Source: Labia minor (taxonomy: Eukaryota > Arthropoda > Insecta > Dermaptera > Spongiphoridae). Taken from it: 64,000 nt of DNA. The notes under the pieces are model-generated. The model was given only the letters and a program-made list of their open reading frames with translations. It searched no databases and was not told where the DNA came from. This document shows positions 48,085-59,226 of this stretch, piece by piece; position 1 is the stretch's first letter; each line of letters starts with the position of its first letter. Position numbers and translations under genes: made by a program. The stretch lies in the NCBI GenBank assembly GCA_963082975.1, contig OY720346.1:77616767-77680766 (forward strand). Direction: 5' to 3'.

Positions 48085-48285
48085 TATATGCTGAGATGGG
48101 CAGGACACGTGGCTAGAATGGGAGAGGAAAGAACAGCGGAGAATATATTGGTGGGGAGACCAATTGGGAAACGTCCGCTTGGAAGGGCGAGGACGTGGTG
48201 GGTGGACAATATAGGAAGGGACGTGAAAGAGATGGGAGAGGGTAAGAATTGGATGGTTGTGGCTCAGGATAGGGACACTTAGAGA
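48085..48285 (+). pseudogene. LINE C-terminal tail fragment
   Basis: MLRWAGHVARMGEERTAENI, LVGRPIGKRPLGRARTWWVD and WMVVAQDRDT form the conserved C-terminal tail of an insect non-LTR retrotransposon (usual pattern LRW.GHV.RM, GKRPLGRPR.RW.D, AQDR..WR). The frame is open over its 65 codons but stops exactly where mariner sequence starts. GC content is far above the surroundings. No reverse transcriptase lies upstream, so this is an orphan fragment. Confidence 0.88.
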
Positions 48286-48523
48286 AATGACGACGATCTT
48301 CGCGCGGCCGTGACTGACTGGTTCAACACTCAGGCGGCGGATTTTTCTGAGGAAGGAATTTCGAAGCTCGTTCATCGCTACGATAAATGTCTCAACTTTT
48401 TTCGTGATTATGTAGAAAAATAGTATTTTAGTTGCTCTTTCAAATGTATATAATAAAAAACATTTTTCCTTTACTAGTTTTGTCTTAATTCCAAAAGGTA
48501 ACCTACTTTGTGAATTGCCCTCG
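48286..48523 (+). pseudogene. mariner transposase C-terminus with 3' terminal repeat
   Basis: 48286-48423 reads NDDDLRAAVTDWFNTQAADF and then EEGISKLVHRYDKCLNFFRD, followed by YVEK and a stop, the C-terminus of a mariner transposase (consensus ..AV..W......F...GI..L..RY.KC....GDYVEK). It has no internal stop. About 100 bp later the element closes with GGTAACCTACTTTGTGAATT and GCCCTCG, followed by TA at 48524-48525. The 5' four-fifths is missing and replaced by a LINE tail. Confidence 0.88.
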
Positions 48524-48525
48524 TA

Positions 48526-49264
48526 TATATTTTAATAGAACTAATTAGTAACAACAAGTACTAATTCTTAATTAGGTATATACATACATTATGTATAATA
48601 AAGAAAAGTTTATATATAAATATTAATTATTTTGATTTTTATACACTTGTAATTGCAATCATTAATTTAAAATAACATGTCTATACTAATGATTAAACAT
48701 ACTAACATATAAGAATAATTTTCAAAATGATTTGCTTTTAGTGGATTAATCAAATAGAAATCATTTTGTTTATTTGTTTTGTTAACAGATTGATTGACCA
48801 GCAGAAACATTCATTTGATAAAAGATCAAAAACAAATGATATTATTTTTTAATAAAATATATATGAAATTTAATACATGATTATTCAAATTATAGGTTCT
48901 GATCAAATTAAATGATATTATTTGTTTGCCTGCATTGATATAATAATAATCAATTAATTATAATAAAATTGATTAGTTGTATAAGTATTCAAAATAGAGC
49001 GTCTTTTAATCTTCCCTTACATCTTAAATATATCAAATTCCTTAAATTATTTAATTAATATCAAAATCAATAGATAAAAGAATACTTAATTCTATACTAA
49101 CTTTTAAAAAAAAAGAATTAATTACTTAAATGATTTTATTTTGGTTATTTTGATTATTCAAATATGTATATATACATATATACGAGTATATATGTATGCT
49201 TTCAAACAATTCGTATTAATTATAAAGTAATCAAGTGAATGTTTTTGCTAATTATATTCATCAA

Positions 49265-49301
<37 letters not shown>

Positions 49302-49493
49302 TTGTGTGTATGATGTTTTCATTATAAAGGAAAGTTTTAACTAAATATCATAAATTATTATGAAAATTTAGTTAATAAAGAAAAAAATTACTAAAGCATG
49401 TCTATATAAAGAGTAATGAAATTAATATAAAGTTGTAGTAAACTTATAAGTAATCAATTATAATTATCTATTTATAGGAATTATAGATAATCT
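48526..49493. other. AT-rich spacer
   Basis: Contains a (TA)n run at about 49267-49300. Nothing else recognised. Confidence 0.6.
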
Positions 49494-50214
49494 ATGCGCA
49501 CGGCAGTGCGCCGGCCAAGTTCCAGCAAGCCGCGCGCATGCCGTAAGTATATTTACACGAATGGTTTGGAGTCACTTTTGACCCCCCTGTATCTCAGTGC
49601 CTATTGCAAGTACAGAGATAAAATTTTATCTACGTAGTCATATACTAGAACTAAAGCAGTATGCCAAATTTCATAGTTATAGCTTCAGTACATCCTGAAA
49701 TATGACCCTGTGAAAATAGCTTATTTTGGAACTGATTCACTGATTGGTCAACAAAATTCTTAGGGTATTTCCAATTGTCCTAGCGCTATGAAATTTGGCA
49801 TACAGGTCGTTTGTTATAAGTAGGTTAACAAAAAATTATGAAATTTAAGAAATCGGTCAAGCTTGAGTTGTTATAATCGAATATCAATGCGATTTTAACG
49901 AATTCAAACGAATTCATTGGTTTTGTCAGAAACTAATCAAGCTAGGACTTCGAAATTTGGTACACCGATATTATTCACAGTTTGTAGATTTCTTTTAAAA
50001 TTTCGTCAAAATCGGTTAACCGGAAGTGGTACTTTACCTACACTGGTTGCGTTTACCTTTCAAGTAAAGTACCAGTTTGCTTCGAGATATTTGCTTCCTA
50101 TTTTGTATATAGATTTACAAATATGAAAAAAATTCAGATACCAAATTTCATCATGATCTGACTACCGGAAGTGACATTTTACCTATACAAGTAGCGGTAG
50201 GTGTAAATTATAAA
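49494..50214 (-). mobile_element. candidate HINE-like repeat, family 4
   Basis: Complex sequence in an A/T background. On the minus strand it ends with a perfect hairpin GCGCAC-TGCC-GTGCGC (49496-49511). Inside are at least four modules of the form (G)AAATTTGGTA or its inverse (about 49670, 49790, 49950, 50143) plus CCGGAAGTG twice (50020, 50166), motifs shared with HINE families 1 and 2. No GT-type microsatellite core and no matching 5' subterminal repeat was found, so the class is provisional. Confidence 0.45.
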
Positions 50215-50542
50215 TATATATAATAGTGTTAAACCATTTTACTTTATAATTTAAATTAATTAGTTTGTTTATTTTTATTGTTATAACTTAACAGTTTCTA
50301 TATAATTTTCAATGAATTAATTAATAGTTCTAATTATTTATTATTCAATACAAGTTGGAAATTCAGAACTATAAAATAAAAGAACAAATAAAATTATTAT
50401 ATTTAATATATAAACAAATATAATTTTAATTTAAAAAAATTTGCAATTTTTTTAAACACAAAATTACTTCAAAGGCTAAGAATGGACGCGGGCGCTGCAC
50501 AAAAAGGAAAAAATAGGAAGTTTTCTTAAAAAAAAGTATTGA

Positions 50543-50904
50543 AATCTAATCAAAAACATACCTGTTAAAAAGGGGGCCAAGTTCCTATCGGCTATTTGTT
50601 TGCCTAAAAAAGGGTTCAAATCCATCCCAATGCCAAGTTTAGATGCACTTTAAAATCAATCGTAATCATTTTCATCAACAGCCTGATCCACTGGTAAACA
50701 TTTGGCATTCCCAAGAATCGCCACCACACCCAGGCACGCCACTTTATTCGCGTCAACGGTCCATCTGGCCGAAATTCACTTTACCATACACCCAAATTAA
50801 AATATGGTATAGTTGTTAAAATACGTAGGTACATGGTTTAAAATATCTAAAATTATAATACTTAGAAATTTGAACTTGGCAGGTTTTCGTGCTGTACATA
50901 ACAC
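50543..50904 (+). repeat. left arm of a 362-bp perfect inverted repeat
   Basis: By eye it is identical in inverse to 51144-51505. The arm includes TTAAAAAGGGGGCCAAGTTC, CGCCACCACACCCAGGCAC and GCAGGTTTTCGTGCTGTAC. Composition is richer in GC than the flanks. No reading frame or transposase was recognised. Confidence 0.92.
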
Positions 50905-51143
50905 TCAGTCCCACACCAAGTCCTCCGCCTCTTGCTTCCAGGCACACTACACGCCACTTTATTCACGTCAACGGTCCATCTGGCCGAAATTCACTTTACC
51001 ATATACCCAACTTAAAATATGGTATAGTTGTAAAATACGTAGGTACTTGGTTTAAAATATCTAAAATTATAATACTTAGAAATTTGAACTTAGCAGGTTA
51101 ATTTATATATTTAAATAAATAAATATATTATACAATTAATCTA
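50905..51143. repeat. spacer of the inverted repeat with a third, diverged copy
   Basis: 50948-51100 repeats part of the left arm in direct orientation (CGCCACTTTATTCACGTCAA through AGAAATTTGAACTTAGCAGG) with a few changes. The other 85 bp divide between a C-rich stretch and A/T. Confidence 0.88.
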
Positions 51144-51505
51144 GTGTTATGTACAGCACGAAAACCTGCCAAGTTCAAATTTCTAAGTATTATAATTTTA
51201 GATATTTTAAACCATGTACCTACGTATTTTAACAACTATACCATATTTTAATTTGGGTGTATGGTAAAGTGAATTTCGGCCAGATGGACCGTTGACGCGA
51301 ATAAAGTGGCGTGCCTGGGTGTGGTGGCGATTCTTGGGAATGCCAAATGTTTACCAGTGGATCAGGCTGTTGATGAAAATGATTACGATTGATTTTAAAG
51401 TGCATCTAAACTTGGCATTGGGATGGATTTGAACCCTTTTTTAGGCAAACAAATAGCCGATAGGAACTTGGCCCCCTTTTTAACAGGTATGTTTTTGATT
51501 AGATT
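51144..51505 (-). repeat. right arm of a 362-bp perfect inverted repeat
   Basis: Mirror of 50543-50904 with no difference seen by eye; both arms have the same length. Either a very young foldback element or a palindrome created during sequencing or assembly. Confidence 0.92.
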
Positions 51506-51745
51506 AATTTAACTTAAACTGTAATAAAAATCATATAAAATAAACAAATACATAATTTATTAATTAATTGGTTAATTTATGCTCAAATAACTCTAAATCT
51601 TTTCATTTATTTATTTTTTTCTAATGAGCTTTTTTCTAATTACATTTTAACTTATACTTATGGTATGTAAATATAATATTATCTTATATATTTAATTAAA
51701 TCTCTCTTTTCTGACTTAATAAAGCGTTCAATTCAGCTGTATTTT

Positions 51746-51864
51746 ACTATCTCGACAGAGATAAATAGTATTGCGATCACGAAAATTTTCGATGTCGAGA
51801 TTTTGATGTTTTTTTACGTTTTAGAGGTCCCTGAGTCATTTTCACTAAGGTTGAGAAAAATGTC

Positions 51865-51904
<40 letters not shown>

Positions 51905-51990
51905 CAAGATTTCTCAAAAACGGTTTGAAATAGCATCATGAAATTTGGTATACGGGTATTATTCAAAATTCGTAGTTTTAGAGAGATTAA
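51746..51990 (+). mobile_element. HINE family 1, copy 8, 5' half only
   Basis: Starts ACTATCTCGACAGAG, continues with GATCACGAAAATTTTCGATG, an uninterrupted (GT)n run at 51866-51901, then ATGAAATTTGGTATACGGG, and stops at AGTTTTAGAGAG. The hairpin half is absent. Confidence 0.85.
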
Positions 51991-52630
51991 TTATAATCTG
52001 TGGTGTTATATAATAATGGTATTATAAATTTACTCTTAAATGTTTTTTTTTTGTTTGGTTTTTAAGAAATATCATAAATTTAGTTAGTTTAATTATGTAA
52101 ATATATAAACTTAATAATTTATATCATTTTAAAGTAAAATATCAGAAAAAATAAAAATTAAATACGAGCTTACAAGATTAAAATTGAAATTATGAAAATA
52201 TTCTTTTTATAATAAAATTATTCAAATTATTATATAATCATTATGATTAATCAAATTTTAGTTTCGTATATCTTTTATATAATATATATAAGTGAAACAT
52301 ATGATTAAGTTTTATTTCTTATAAATTATTTGAAGATTTCTAAATTCTATTGGCAGTTTCTCTCTCTCTTTCTTTCTTTCTGTCTCTTCTATTGAGTTAA
52401 GCATTGAAAGCAGACGAATATATTCAATAAAACATTTCGGATAGAAACATAAACTTTTGATTTCAGCCCATCTGCACGGTTCATTTAAAATCCATTTAAA
52501 AGTATTATTATACAAAAGTTATTCCATTTGGAAAATTAATTTTTGTGATTAATCTTTAAAATGTAATTGAAAATAAATGGTACTTTTGAATATAACCATT
52601 AATAAATTTGAAATGGTATTATATTATAAT

Positions 52631-52662
<32 letters not shown>

Positions 52663-52905
52663 AATTATAATTACAATAAATAGGCATAGTGAACATGATA
52701 GTTTGTAATTAAATTTAGATACTTTTTATTAAAATGTTCATTGAAAATTGTTGGACTTTCACTCTTCAATAGAATTAATTAAGAATGTTTAGGTTTGCTT
52801 TTTGTTTATATTCCTTTTTTTTCTAATATATTATTATATTTTGCCACCTTATATACTTTTAATTATTATTTACAACCAATAAGATAACAGATAAATGATG
52901 TACAC
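51991..52905. other. AT-rich spacer
   Basis: A (CT)n-like patch at 52357-52390 and (TA)n/(AAT)n near 52630-52662. No gene recognised. Confidence 0.55.
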
Positions 52906-53045
52906 CAATGCCTCATTTTTCGTCGGAGTTATGGTCCAAAAAATAACACGACTCGAATTGAAACGACGGAAAAGATTTTATATAGCAAAACATGTAAAGA
53001 TCAAAGATAGGTTCCTGGGTTACGAAAATAGTGTTTTACTGTGGT
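52906..53045. mobile_element. possible Tigger/pogo terminal relic
   Basis: AATGCCTCATTTTTCGTCGG, ATAACACGACTCGAATTG and AACGACGGAAAAG look like the CG-containing terminal sequence of Tigger-type elements. The Tigger-like reading frame 0.9 kb away on the minus strand would place a 3' end here. No inverted partner was demonstrated, so this is tentative. Confidence 0.3.
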
Positions 53046-53892
53046 ATGTATCTTAGTATATATATATATATATATATATATTTATGAATTATAGCTCTAT
53101 AAAGGAAGTTAATTGCATAGAAATCAAATGTAAACTAAAAGCGCCCAACCTTTTTAGTTGAATATGAAGCAATTCATCCATAAACTGTGTCAGGCTTATA
53201 AAAAAATTATTTTATTCTTTTTAGTCCATTGGACAAGAGAAATAGAAAAGATGAAGTTATACGAAAATTTACACAAATTTAAATAAAACAAAAAAAACAT
53301 ATTAATCTTCCAAAATTGATTTTATCCATTTATGTTAAGTAAATGTTATTATTGAATAATAATTATTATATTATATTTATAAATAAATAATTTTTATTAA
53401 TATGAGATTTTATAAATGTATATACATATATATAGTGTCTTCATAAAAAAAAGGTTATTCTATTGTTTTGATTCCTTTCTATCGGGGACATATATAAAAA
53501 AAAGATCTTTTCTCTATGCCATCTGAGGGGATGAAACCCCTCTTCATTGGCGATACAACTGATTAATAAGAATTCATCATTAAAAAAATTAATCGGAGCA
53601 ATTCAAAAGGAGTTAGTTACTAAATGTAATTAATCACTAATTAATTAATTATAATTCAATTATATTTCTGATGAAAAATCGATTTTAATTTATCAAAAGG
53701 GCAAACAGACAGAGAGACAGACGCCAAGTGAAGTTAAGAAAAACGTTATAAAAACAAAAATAATATAATATTGTATTACATAGATACAAAAAAGAAAAAA
53801 AAAAACTAAAACAAAACAAACTATTCAATTAATTTATGGAAAACAAAATTAAAATTAATCACTGACTGATGAGTGTCTGTTGTTGTCGATTT
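53046..53892. other. AT-rich spacer
   Basis: (TA)n at 53056-53080. No feature recognised; it may include decayed interior of the Tigger-like element. Confidence 0.5.
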
Positions 53893-54116
53893 TATTTCAC
53901 AAAAATTGGTCCAATGTTTGCTGAACAGCTTTTTTTCAACAAAATAAAAATTTCCTTGTAGCAATTGATATCAGTCAGATCAACAGCCTTTGGTATCTTC
54001 ACAGCCTTCTCTCCCTTATCAAATCGTCGCAGAATATCTAATTTTGTCTAATAGCTAAAGCTAATAGTTTTTTTTTTATTTTTGGTAATTCTACCAGCAG
54101 CGTCCTTGCCACTCAT
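53893..54116 (-). pseudogene. Tigger/jerky-type (CENP-B-like) N-terminal fragment
   Basis: The minus strand from ATG at 54116 reads MSGKDAAGRITKNKKKTISF, then TKLDILRRFDKGEKAVKI and PKAVDL. This is the N-terminal helix-turn-helix of Tigger/pogo transposases and their domesticated jerky/CENP-B relatives (usual form KKRK.ITLE.KLDIL.R...GEK..DIAR.L.L). An in-frame stop follows TISFSY, and the frame ends after about 74 codons, before the second helix-turn-helix and the DDE domain. About 440 bp of less biased sequence upstream (54117-54560) may be its leader or 5' end. A DNA-transposon relic is likelier than a host gene because of the stop and the transposon-rich setting. Confidence 0.72.
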
Positions 54117-54634
54117 TTGGATAAAACAATTAATAAGTCTATGTAAAACAAAAATAATATACCTCTACCAATAAATAAATTGGAAAAATATTGACCTTTT
54201 TTGTAACCAGAAACAATCCATAAAATTTTATAAAAATGTATTATTCTTTTTTTAAAAACGCACAACGCACTACAATTCACTACATAATTGAAACTGAGCT
54301 CTAAAATTAGCAAAACAATGTAAAATGAAACTGTTTTAAAATTGCGTTGATTATCAGTTAGAAAGGGAATCCCCGAGTTTTGATGGTATTGCGCATTTAG
54401 AAAGAAAAATGGTGCCAACTTTTAGAAAAAAAAAGAAAATTAAAAAATAGGCGCTCGAACCCAAAACAACGCAACCTCGAAAATCTAACAACACCCAGTG
54501 AAAATTAGTACTACGACGCAATTTCGAAAAAACGCAAACCGAAGCGACGCATTTGAATTTCAAATTATATTTGAATTGTTTTGTTTAAGTTATACAATTA
54601 TTTAAATAAAAAAAATTATTTGATATTTATTTAA

Positions 54635-55185
54635 GCTGGAGTGTCTCTGCTCGACTATCTCGCAATTTTAATTGGATTATATAAGTAACATATAATATAT
54701 TTAAATTAAATTTAATTAATGATAAATTATAAATCAAAATTAATAAATAATATTTATTAAACCATGGCACCACGTCACGCGCCAACACGTGAGATTTGCA
54801 GTGTTAAAAAATTTATTCTGGTACTTTCAGCGATTGAATCAAGCTGAAATTCTATATATAGCAGTTTTATACAATTTTTAAGCCTTTGAAAAACTATCAA
54901 ACATATAACTTTAATTTTACGTTCAGTTTAAAAATCAAAACGTGGTAAGTAATGACCCACTTCAGGATGAGCTAAAAGTTTATAGAAAACTACGAATTTT
55001 GAATAATGTCCGTATACCAAATTTTATGATTCTAGCTCAAACCGTTTGCATGCATACACACATACGCACACAGACATTTTTCTCAACCTTAGTGAAAATG
55101 TTTCAGGAACCTTCAAAACGTATAAAAACATCAAAATCTTGACATCGAAAATTTTCGTGATCGCAAAACTATCTGGTGAGATAGT
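54635..55185 (-). mobile_element. HINE family 1, copy 9
   Basis: Both ends present (AGC with hairpin at the left, GGTGAGATAGT at the right). It lacks the AGCGCATGTTTGG stretch and part of the module, and has a very short microsatellite (55056-55073), so it is a diverged, internally shortened copy. Confidence 0.86.
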
Positions 55186-55990
55186 AATTAATAAAAATAA
55201 AACTTTTTTTTCAAGTTTAATTAATTATTATTATTACTCTAATGAAGGTTTCTAATTCTAATATATTTTAAGTTATAATAAAATAAAAAATTACACTAAT
55301 TTTTTACTTTAGCATTATTATTGATATATTTAAAAAGAAAATGAATTCTATAGACGTCTATCTATTTAGGGAAACGATAAATAAATATTTTCTTCACCTC
55401 GTTAGTTCAAATATATCTGCTATTGACAGCAAAAATCGAAACATATTTATTATCATAAAGACGTATCATATTTATATATATATATAAGAATAAATAATAT
55501 ATTCAATAGGGCGAAAGCAGTATTTATTTTATTGTAAATATATATATAAAAAGATATTCAAAATTTTGCAGATATTTATATTTATTAGTACATGTCGAAA
55601 TTGTTCAAAAATTATTTCAATATTTTTAAATTCAATATTATTTTGTGACGAGTAAAATCAATATGAAATGATGATTTTATTGAATTATTTAATTTATTTA
55701 GTTAAGAATTTTATCAAGTATTAATAAAACAAAAATTTAGTCAAGTTTAATTTGATGATATCATAACATAACAAGGTCTTCAATAAGTTAGAAAATATTA
55801 TTTTGTTTATTTTAAATTTAAAATTAATATTAACGAAAATTTCATTATCAGCTGTTCTTTGCTTTTATAAATATAAAAAATTCATTTAGTAGATCTTGAA
55901 AAATAAAAAATAAAATTAAAAAAATTGAAATGTAAAATAGAAGTTAAATATATTTGGTTTAAGTAAATCAATATTTTTTCTTTCTTTTTT
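55186..55990. other. AT-rich spacer
   Basis: No feature recognised. Confidence 0.6.
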
Positions 55991-56602
55991 ACTGACCGAC
56001 GATTGTTTTCACAACAAATTTCACATGTGGAGATTTTTACATATCTCCACGAATCATGCATTTTCTTAACAAAAAAAAAGTATATTTAGCATGATGTCTG
56101 TCCGTCTGTCCGTCCGTCCGTATAGATGTGTACAGCTTGAACGACTCAATGGATTTTGATGAAATTTGGTGTATTTACTTAATGCATCAGTATGATGAAT
56201 TGATCAACTTTTCGTGCAAATCCGGAAACCGGAAGTGGTAGTATTAGCGATCGACGATAGGAAGGGAAGGGTTATTTTCACACCAAATTTCATAAGAGGA
56301 GATTGTTTACATATCTCCACGAATCATGCACTTTGTATTGGTTTTATCCTCGGGAAAAATCATTTTCATTAGTTTTTTCTTAATTTAAAATTATAGGACG
56401 TCACCCAGTCCTTCATGACGTCACAGCCAGCTCCTACTTATATATATTAAATAAAATAAAATTACGAATATTTATGTTATATCCATATCTGTTTTTTATT
56501 CATTAATAGATACATTGAAATTATTTGAAATTGTTTCTGTAGCTAGAAATTAATTTATTTCAAACCGTCGGTCGGTTCTGCGTCTGGCCACACGTCAACT
56601 TA
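55991..56602 (+). mobile_element. HINE family 2, second full-length copy
   Basis: Starts ACTGACCGACGATTG and ends CCGTCGGTCGGTT, then a hairpin region with changes (GCGTCTGGCCACACGTC) and AACTTA. The GTCY core is at 56096-56120. It retains the internal direct repeat (CAAATTTCACATGTGGAG / CCAAATTTCATAAGAGGAG). A near-full-length partner of 38172-38820. Confidence 0.87.
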
Positions 56603-57423
56603 TTTTTTTCTTACTTAGTTTTCTATTATATCAATATTACCCAAAATTCTTTTTATAAAATTTATTTACAAAAAAAAAACCCTCATTATTTAAACATTAG
56701 AGATATTCTCTCGAGGTAAAAGAAAAAAAAAAATAGAATGAGTTTGGGAGGTATTGACTGATATTTTTTTTTTCATCTGATCTAGCATTTGCATTCACCC
56801 GGATATCAAAAATTGGATGTTCCATAAAGCCCTCGGGATGTAGAATGTTCAGTACCCATGACGGAGCGGTTTCTGCTTCATAATTATTTACCATCAATAA
56901 ATCTATATAATAATATCAATATGCATCGCTTTATAAATAAACCAATTTCAAAATCCAATTGAGGTTATCATATTAGACTGAATTTTGTCAATTATACAGC
57001 TTTGCCCTAAATGAGAGCCATTGAATTATATATCTAGCCTGTTGTTCATATTAATTGAAACAATATTTTGCATAATTTGTAGAATATATAATAAAGTCAA
57101 TATGAGCTACAAAAGATATTTCATTTAGAAAAAAAAACAAAAAAAAAATAAATAAATTTAAATGATTAAACGTTATATTATTAGATAGGTATATTTAATT
57201 ACATACAAAGAAAAAAAATACAATTGTCACCAATAAATTTAAAATTAATATATATATAATAAACGAATACTTATATATTTATTCGGGTGAAAAGAAGTTA
57301 AAAATCTGTAACTACTTTACTTATTGTTTCTGATTTATTAAATATTAAAGCTAATAGATAGTTTTATTTTAATTACCTGAAAATTACCTTTATGGGGGTC
57401 TATGGAGATTTCGAAAGATTATA
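56603..57423. other. AT-rich spacer
   Basis: A less biased patch at 56750-56890 gives a short reverse-strand frame with no recognised similarity. Confidence 0.45.
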
Positions 57424-58059
57424 CGAGGCCTGTTCAAGAAAAAAGGTGAATTCGATGCACTTTTGAAATGCGATTTTCGGTATGGCCATCAACTCGTTTT
57501 TCGAAATTGTTTTTTGTTTGTTATGTTGGTGCACATATGTTTCTCATATGTTGACCGGTCAGCCAATTTAGATTATTAGTTTGTTTTTGACAACTGAAAA
57601 AGTCACTTTTTTGAACGTTTTTCGATTTTTTACTTGAAAAAAATACTACAAAGAAGTTATGCGGCTGAAACGGTCGGAATTGTGGAAAAACAAATCATGG
57701 CTCACATATCATTGCTTGATCGTGATTTTTTGGCCAAAAAGAACACTGTAATCATACCTCAACCACCGTATTCACCAGACTTGGCTCCCTGCGACTTTTT
57801 CCTATTCCTATAACTGAAGAGACCAATGAAAGGAATGCATTTAGCCACAATGGATCAGATAAAGTTTGAATCGAAGAACGAGCTGATGACCATACCAAAA
57901 ATCGCATTTCAGAAGTGATTCGACGATTAGAAGAAGCGCTGAGATAAGTGCATTATATCTGAGGGGAATTACTTTGAAGGGGACAAAATGGATATTAATG
58001 AATAAATGAATTCCATTCGAAATAATTCAAAATTCACCTTTTCTTTTGAACAGACGTCG
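57424..58059 (+). mobile_element. mariner deletion derivative, both ends present
   Basis: TA-flanked (57422-57423, 58060-58061) with inverted ends CGAGGCCTGTTCAAGAAAA and, at the right, its diverged inverse ending CAGACGTCG. The interior retains the C-terminal transposase region in broken frames (PCDFFLF-like, then the DW-KK-HKCIISEGNYF equivalent at about 57924-57985). The N-terminal and first catalytic parts are deleted. Same family as the copy at 1-770. Confidence 0.9.
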
Positions 58060-58763
58060 TATAATATATAAAAAATCAATCATTATATGATTTTCTTTGT
58101 ATTTTGTTTCCAAACATTTACATTTCTTATACAAATATCTGCTATAAAAATGACATTTTCTAAATTTTTATTAAATTGGATAATATTAGTGACTTTTAAA
58201 GGTACTTTTAGTTTTGACATTCCCTCTGGCATCTGACTTTAATGCGATTCTCAACCAAACCTTTTAGCTTTACCACTTTACTAAAATTATTTGTTTGTTT
58301 AACAGGGAATTTGCATTTCAGTAATCTTCTTTATTTCTAGAGAAGATGAAAATTGTCCTCAAATTAAATTGAAATAAAATAAAAAAAAGAAAGAAGAAAA
58401 AAATAACCATTATTCAAAATGTTCAAATTTTTTGTTAAATTTATATGGAATTTTGATTGAAATTTAAAATAAATACTTATAATAAAGTTAGATATTAAAA
58501 TATCATTATATTTTGAAATAGATAATATTAATTAAATTATATGATATTGATATTATAACTTCAAAAGAAGAAGAAGATAATTTTTAGTTTATTTTTAAAA
58601 TATTTAACTTAACTTACCATCTCCACTCTTCCCTCTCCCCTCTCCCATCCCCTTGACACGCCAATTATTTTTTTAATTTATAATTTATAATATTTCCTAA
58701 ATTTTAATATTTATCTTATAAATAAACTTTAGATAAAATGTTTATTTTTTCAATATATATATA
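58060..58763. other. AT-rich spacer
   Basis: C/T-rich patch at 58618-58660. Nothing recognised. Confidence 0.5.
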
Positions 58764-59226
58764 TGTGGGAATTGAAAATGTGGTCAAGGGATGTTGGCGA
58801 CAAGGGTGTTTCGACCACCTCACTCCACTTCCTTGTTCTTGGTTGCAAAATGCAACCATAGGGTAGCGGAAATTTGCCGCGGGTCTCCCTCAACCCTGGT
58901 CATGCTTGAGACGGGCCTTTGGTGACGACCACGAGAAAGTCTCCCACTCCTTCTCCCAACAACCGATGCTTCAGTAGGGGCGGGATTAATATATAAATTG
59001 GAATGTAAACTCCCGCAGGACGATTCATTTTGGAATCTTCTCTTAGATTCTGTTTAGATTCGTGATGACTATGATGATGAGAGAGTATGTGTATTTGTAT
59101 TGTATTTGTATTATATGTGTATTTATTTGTAAATAAACAATTTTATAGAAAACACCAAACAAGAAGTCTTTCTGTTGCTTATATCGAGATAATATACCCC
59201 TAGACACCAATCCAACCCCTTCCAAA
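58764..59226 (+). mobile_element. candidate solo LTR fossil (family unknown)
   Basis: A GC-richer segment starting TGTGGGAATTG with, in order, a perfect hairpin TGGTTGCA-AAA-TGCAACCA (58840-58858), a TATATAAATTGG promoter-like box near 58989-59000, and an AATAAA signal near 59133. This order resembles the U3-R-U5 layout of an LTR. No second copy, primer-binding site or internal genes were seen, and the right end and target duplication are uncertain. Probably old. Confidence 0.35.

Noticed and set aside
48076-48375. Reverse-strand 99-codon frame
   Set aside because: Shadow of the LINE tail and mariner C-terminus on the plus strand.
50590-50660. tRNA-like B box (GTTCAAATC) in the inverted repeat
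   Set aside because: No matching A box at the right distance and no tRNA fold; not called a SINE.
54113-54563. Overlapping reverse frames of 101 and 69 codons
   Set aside because: They lie in the untranslated leader of the Tigger-like fragment and are out of frame with its helix-turn-helix.
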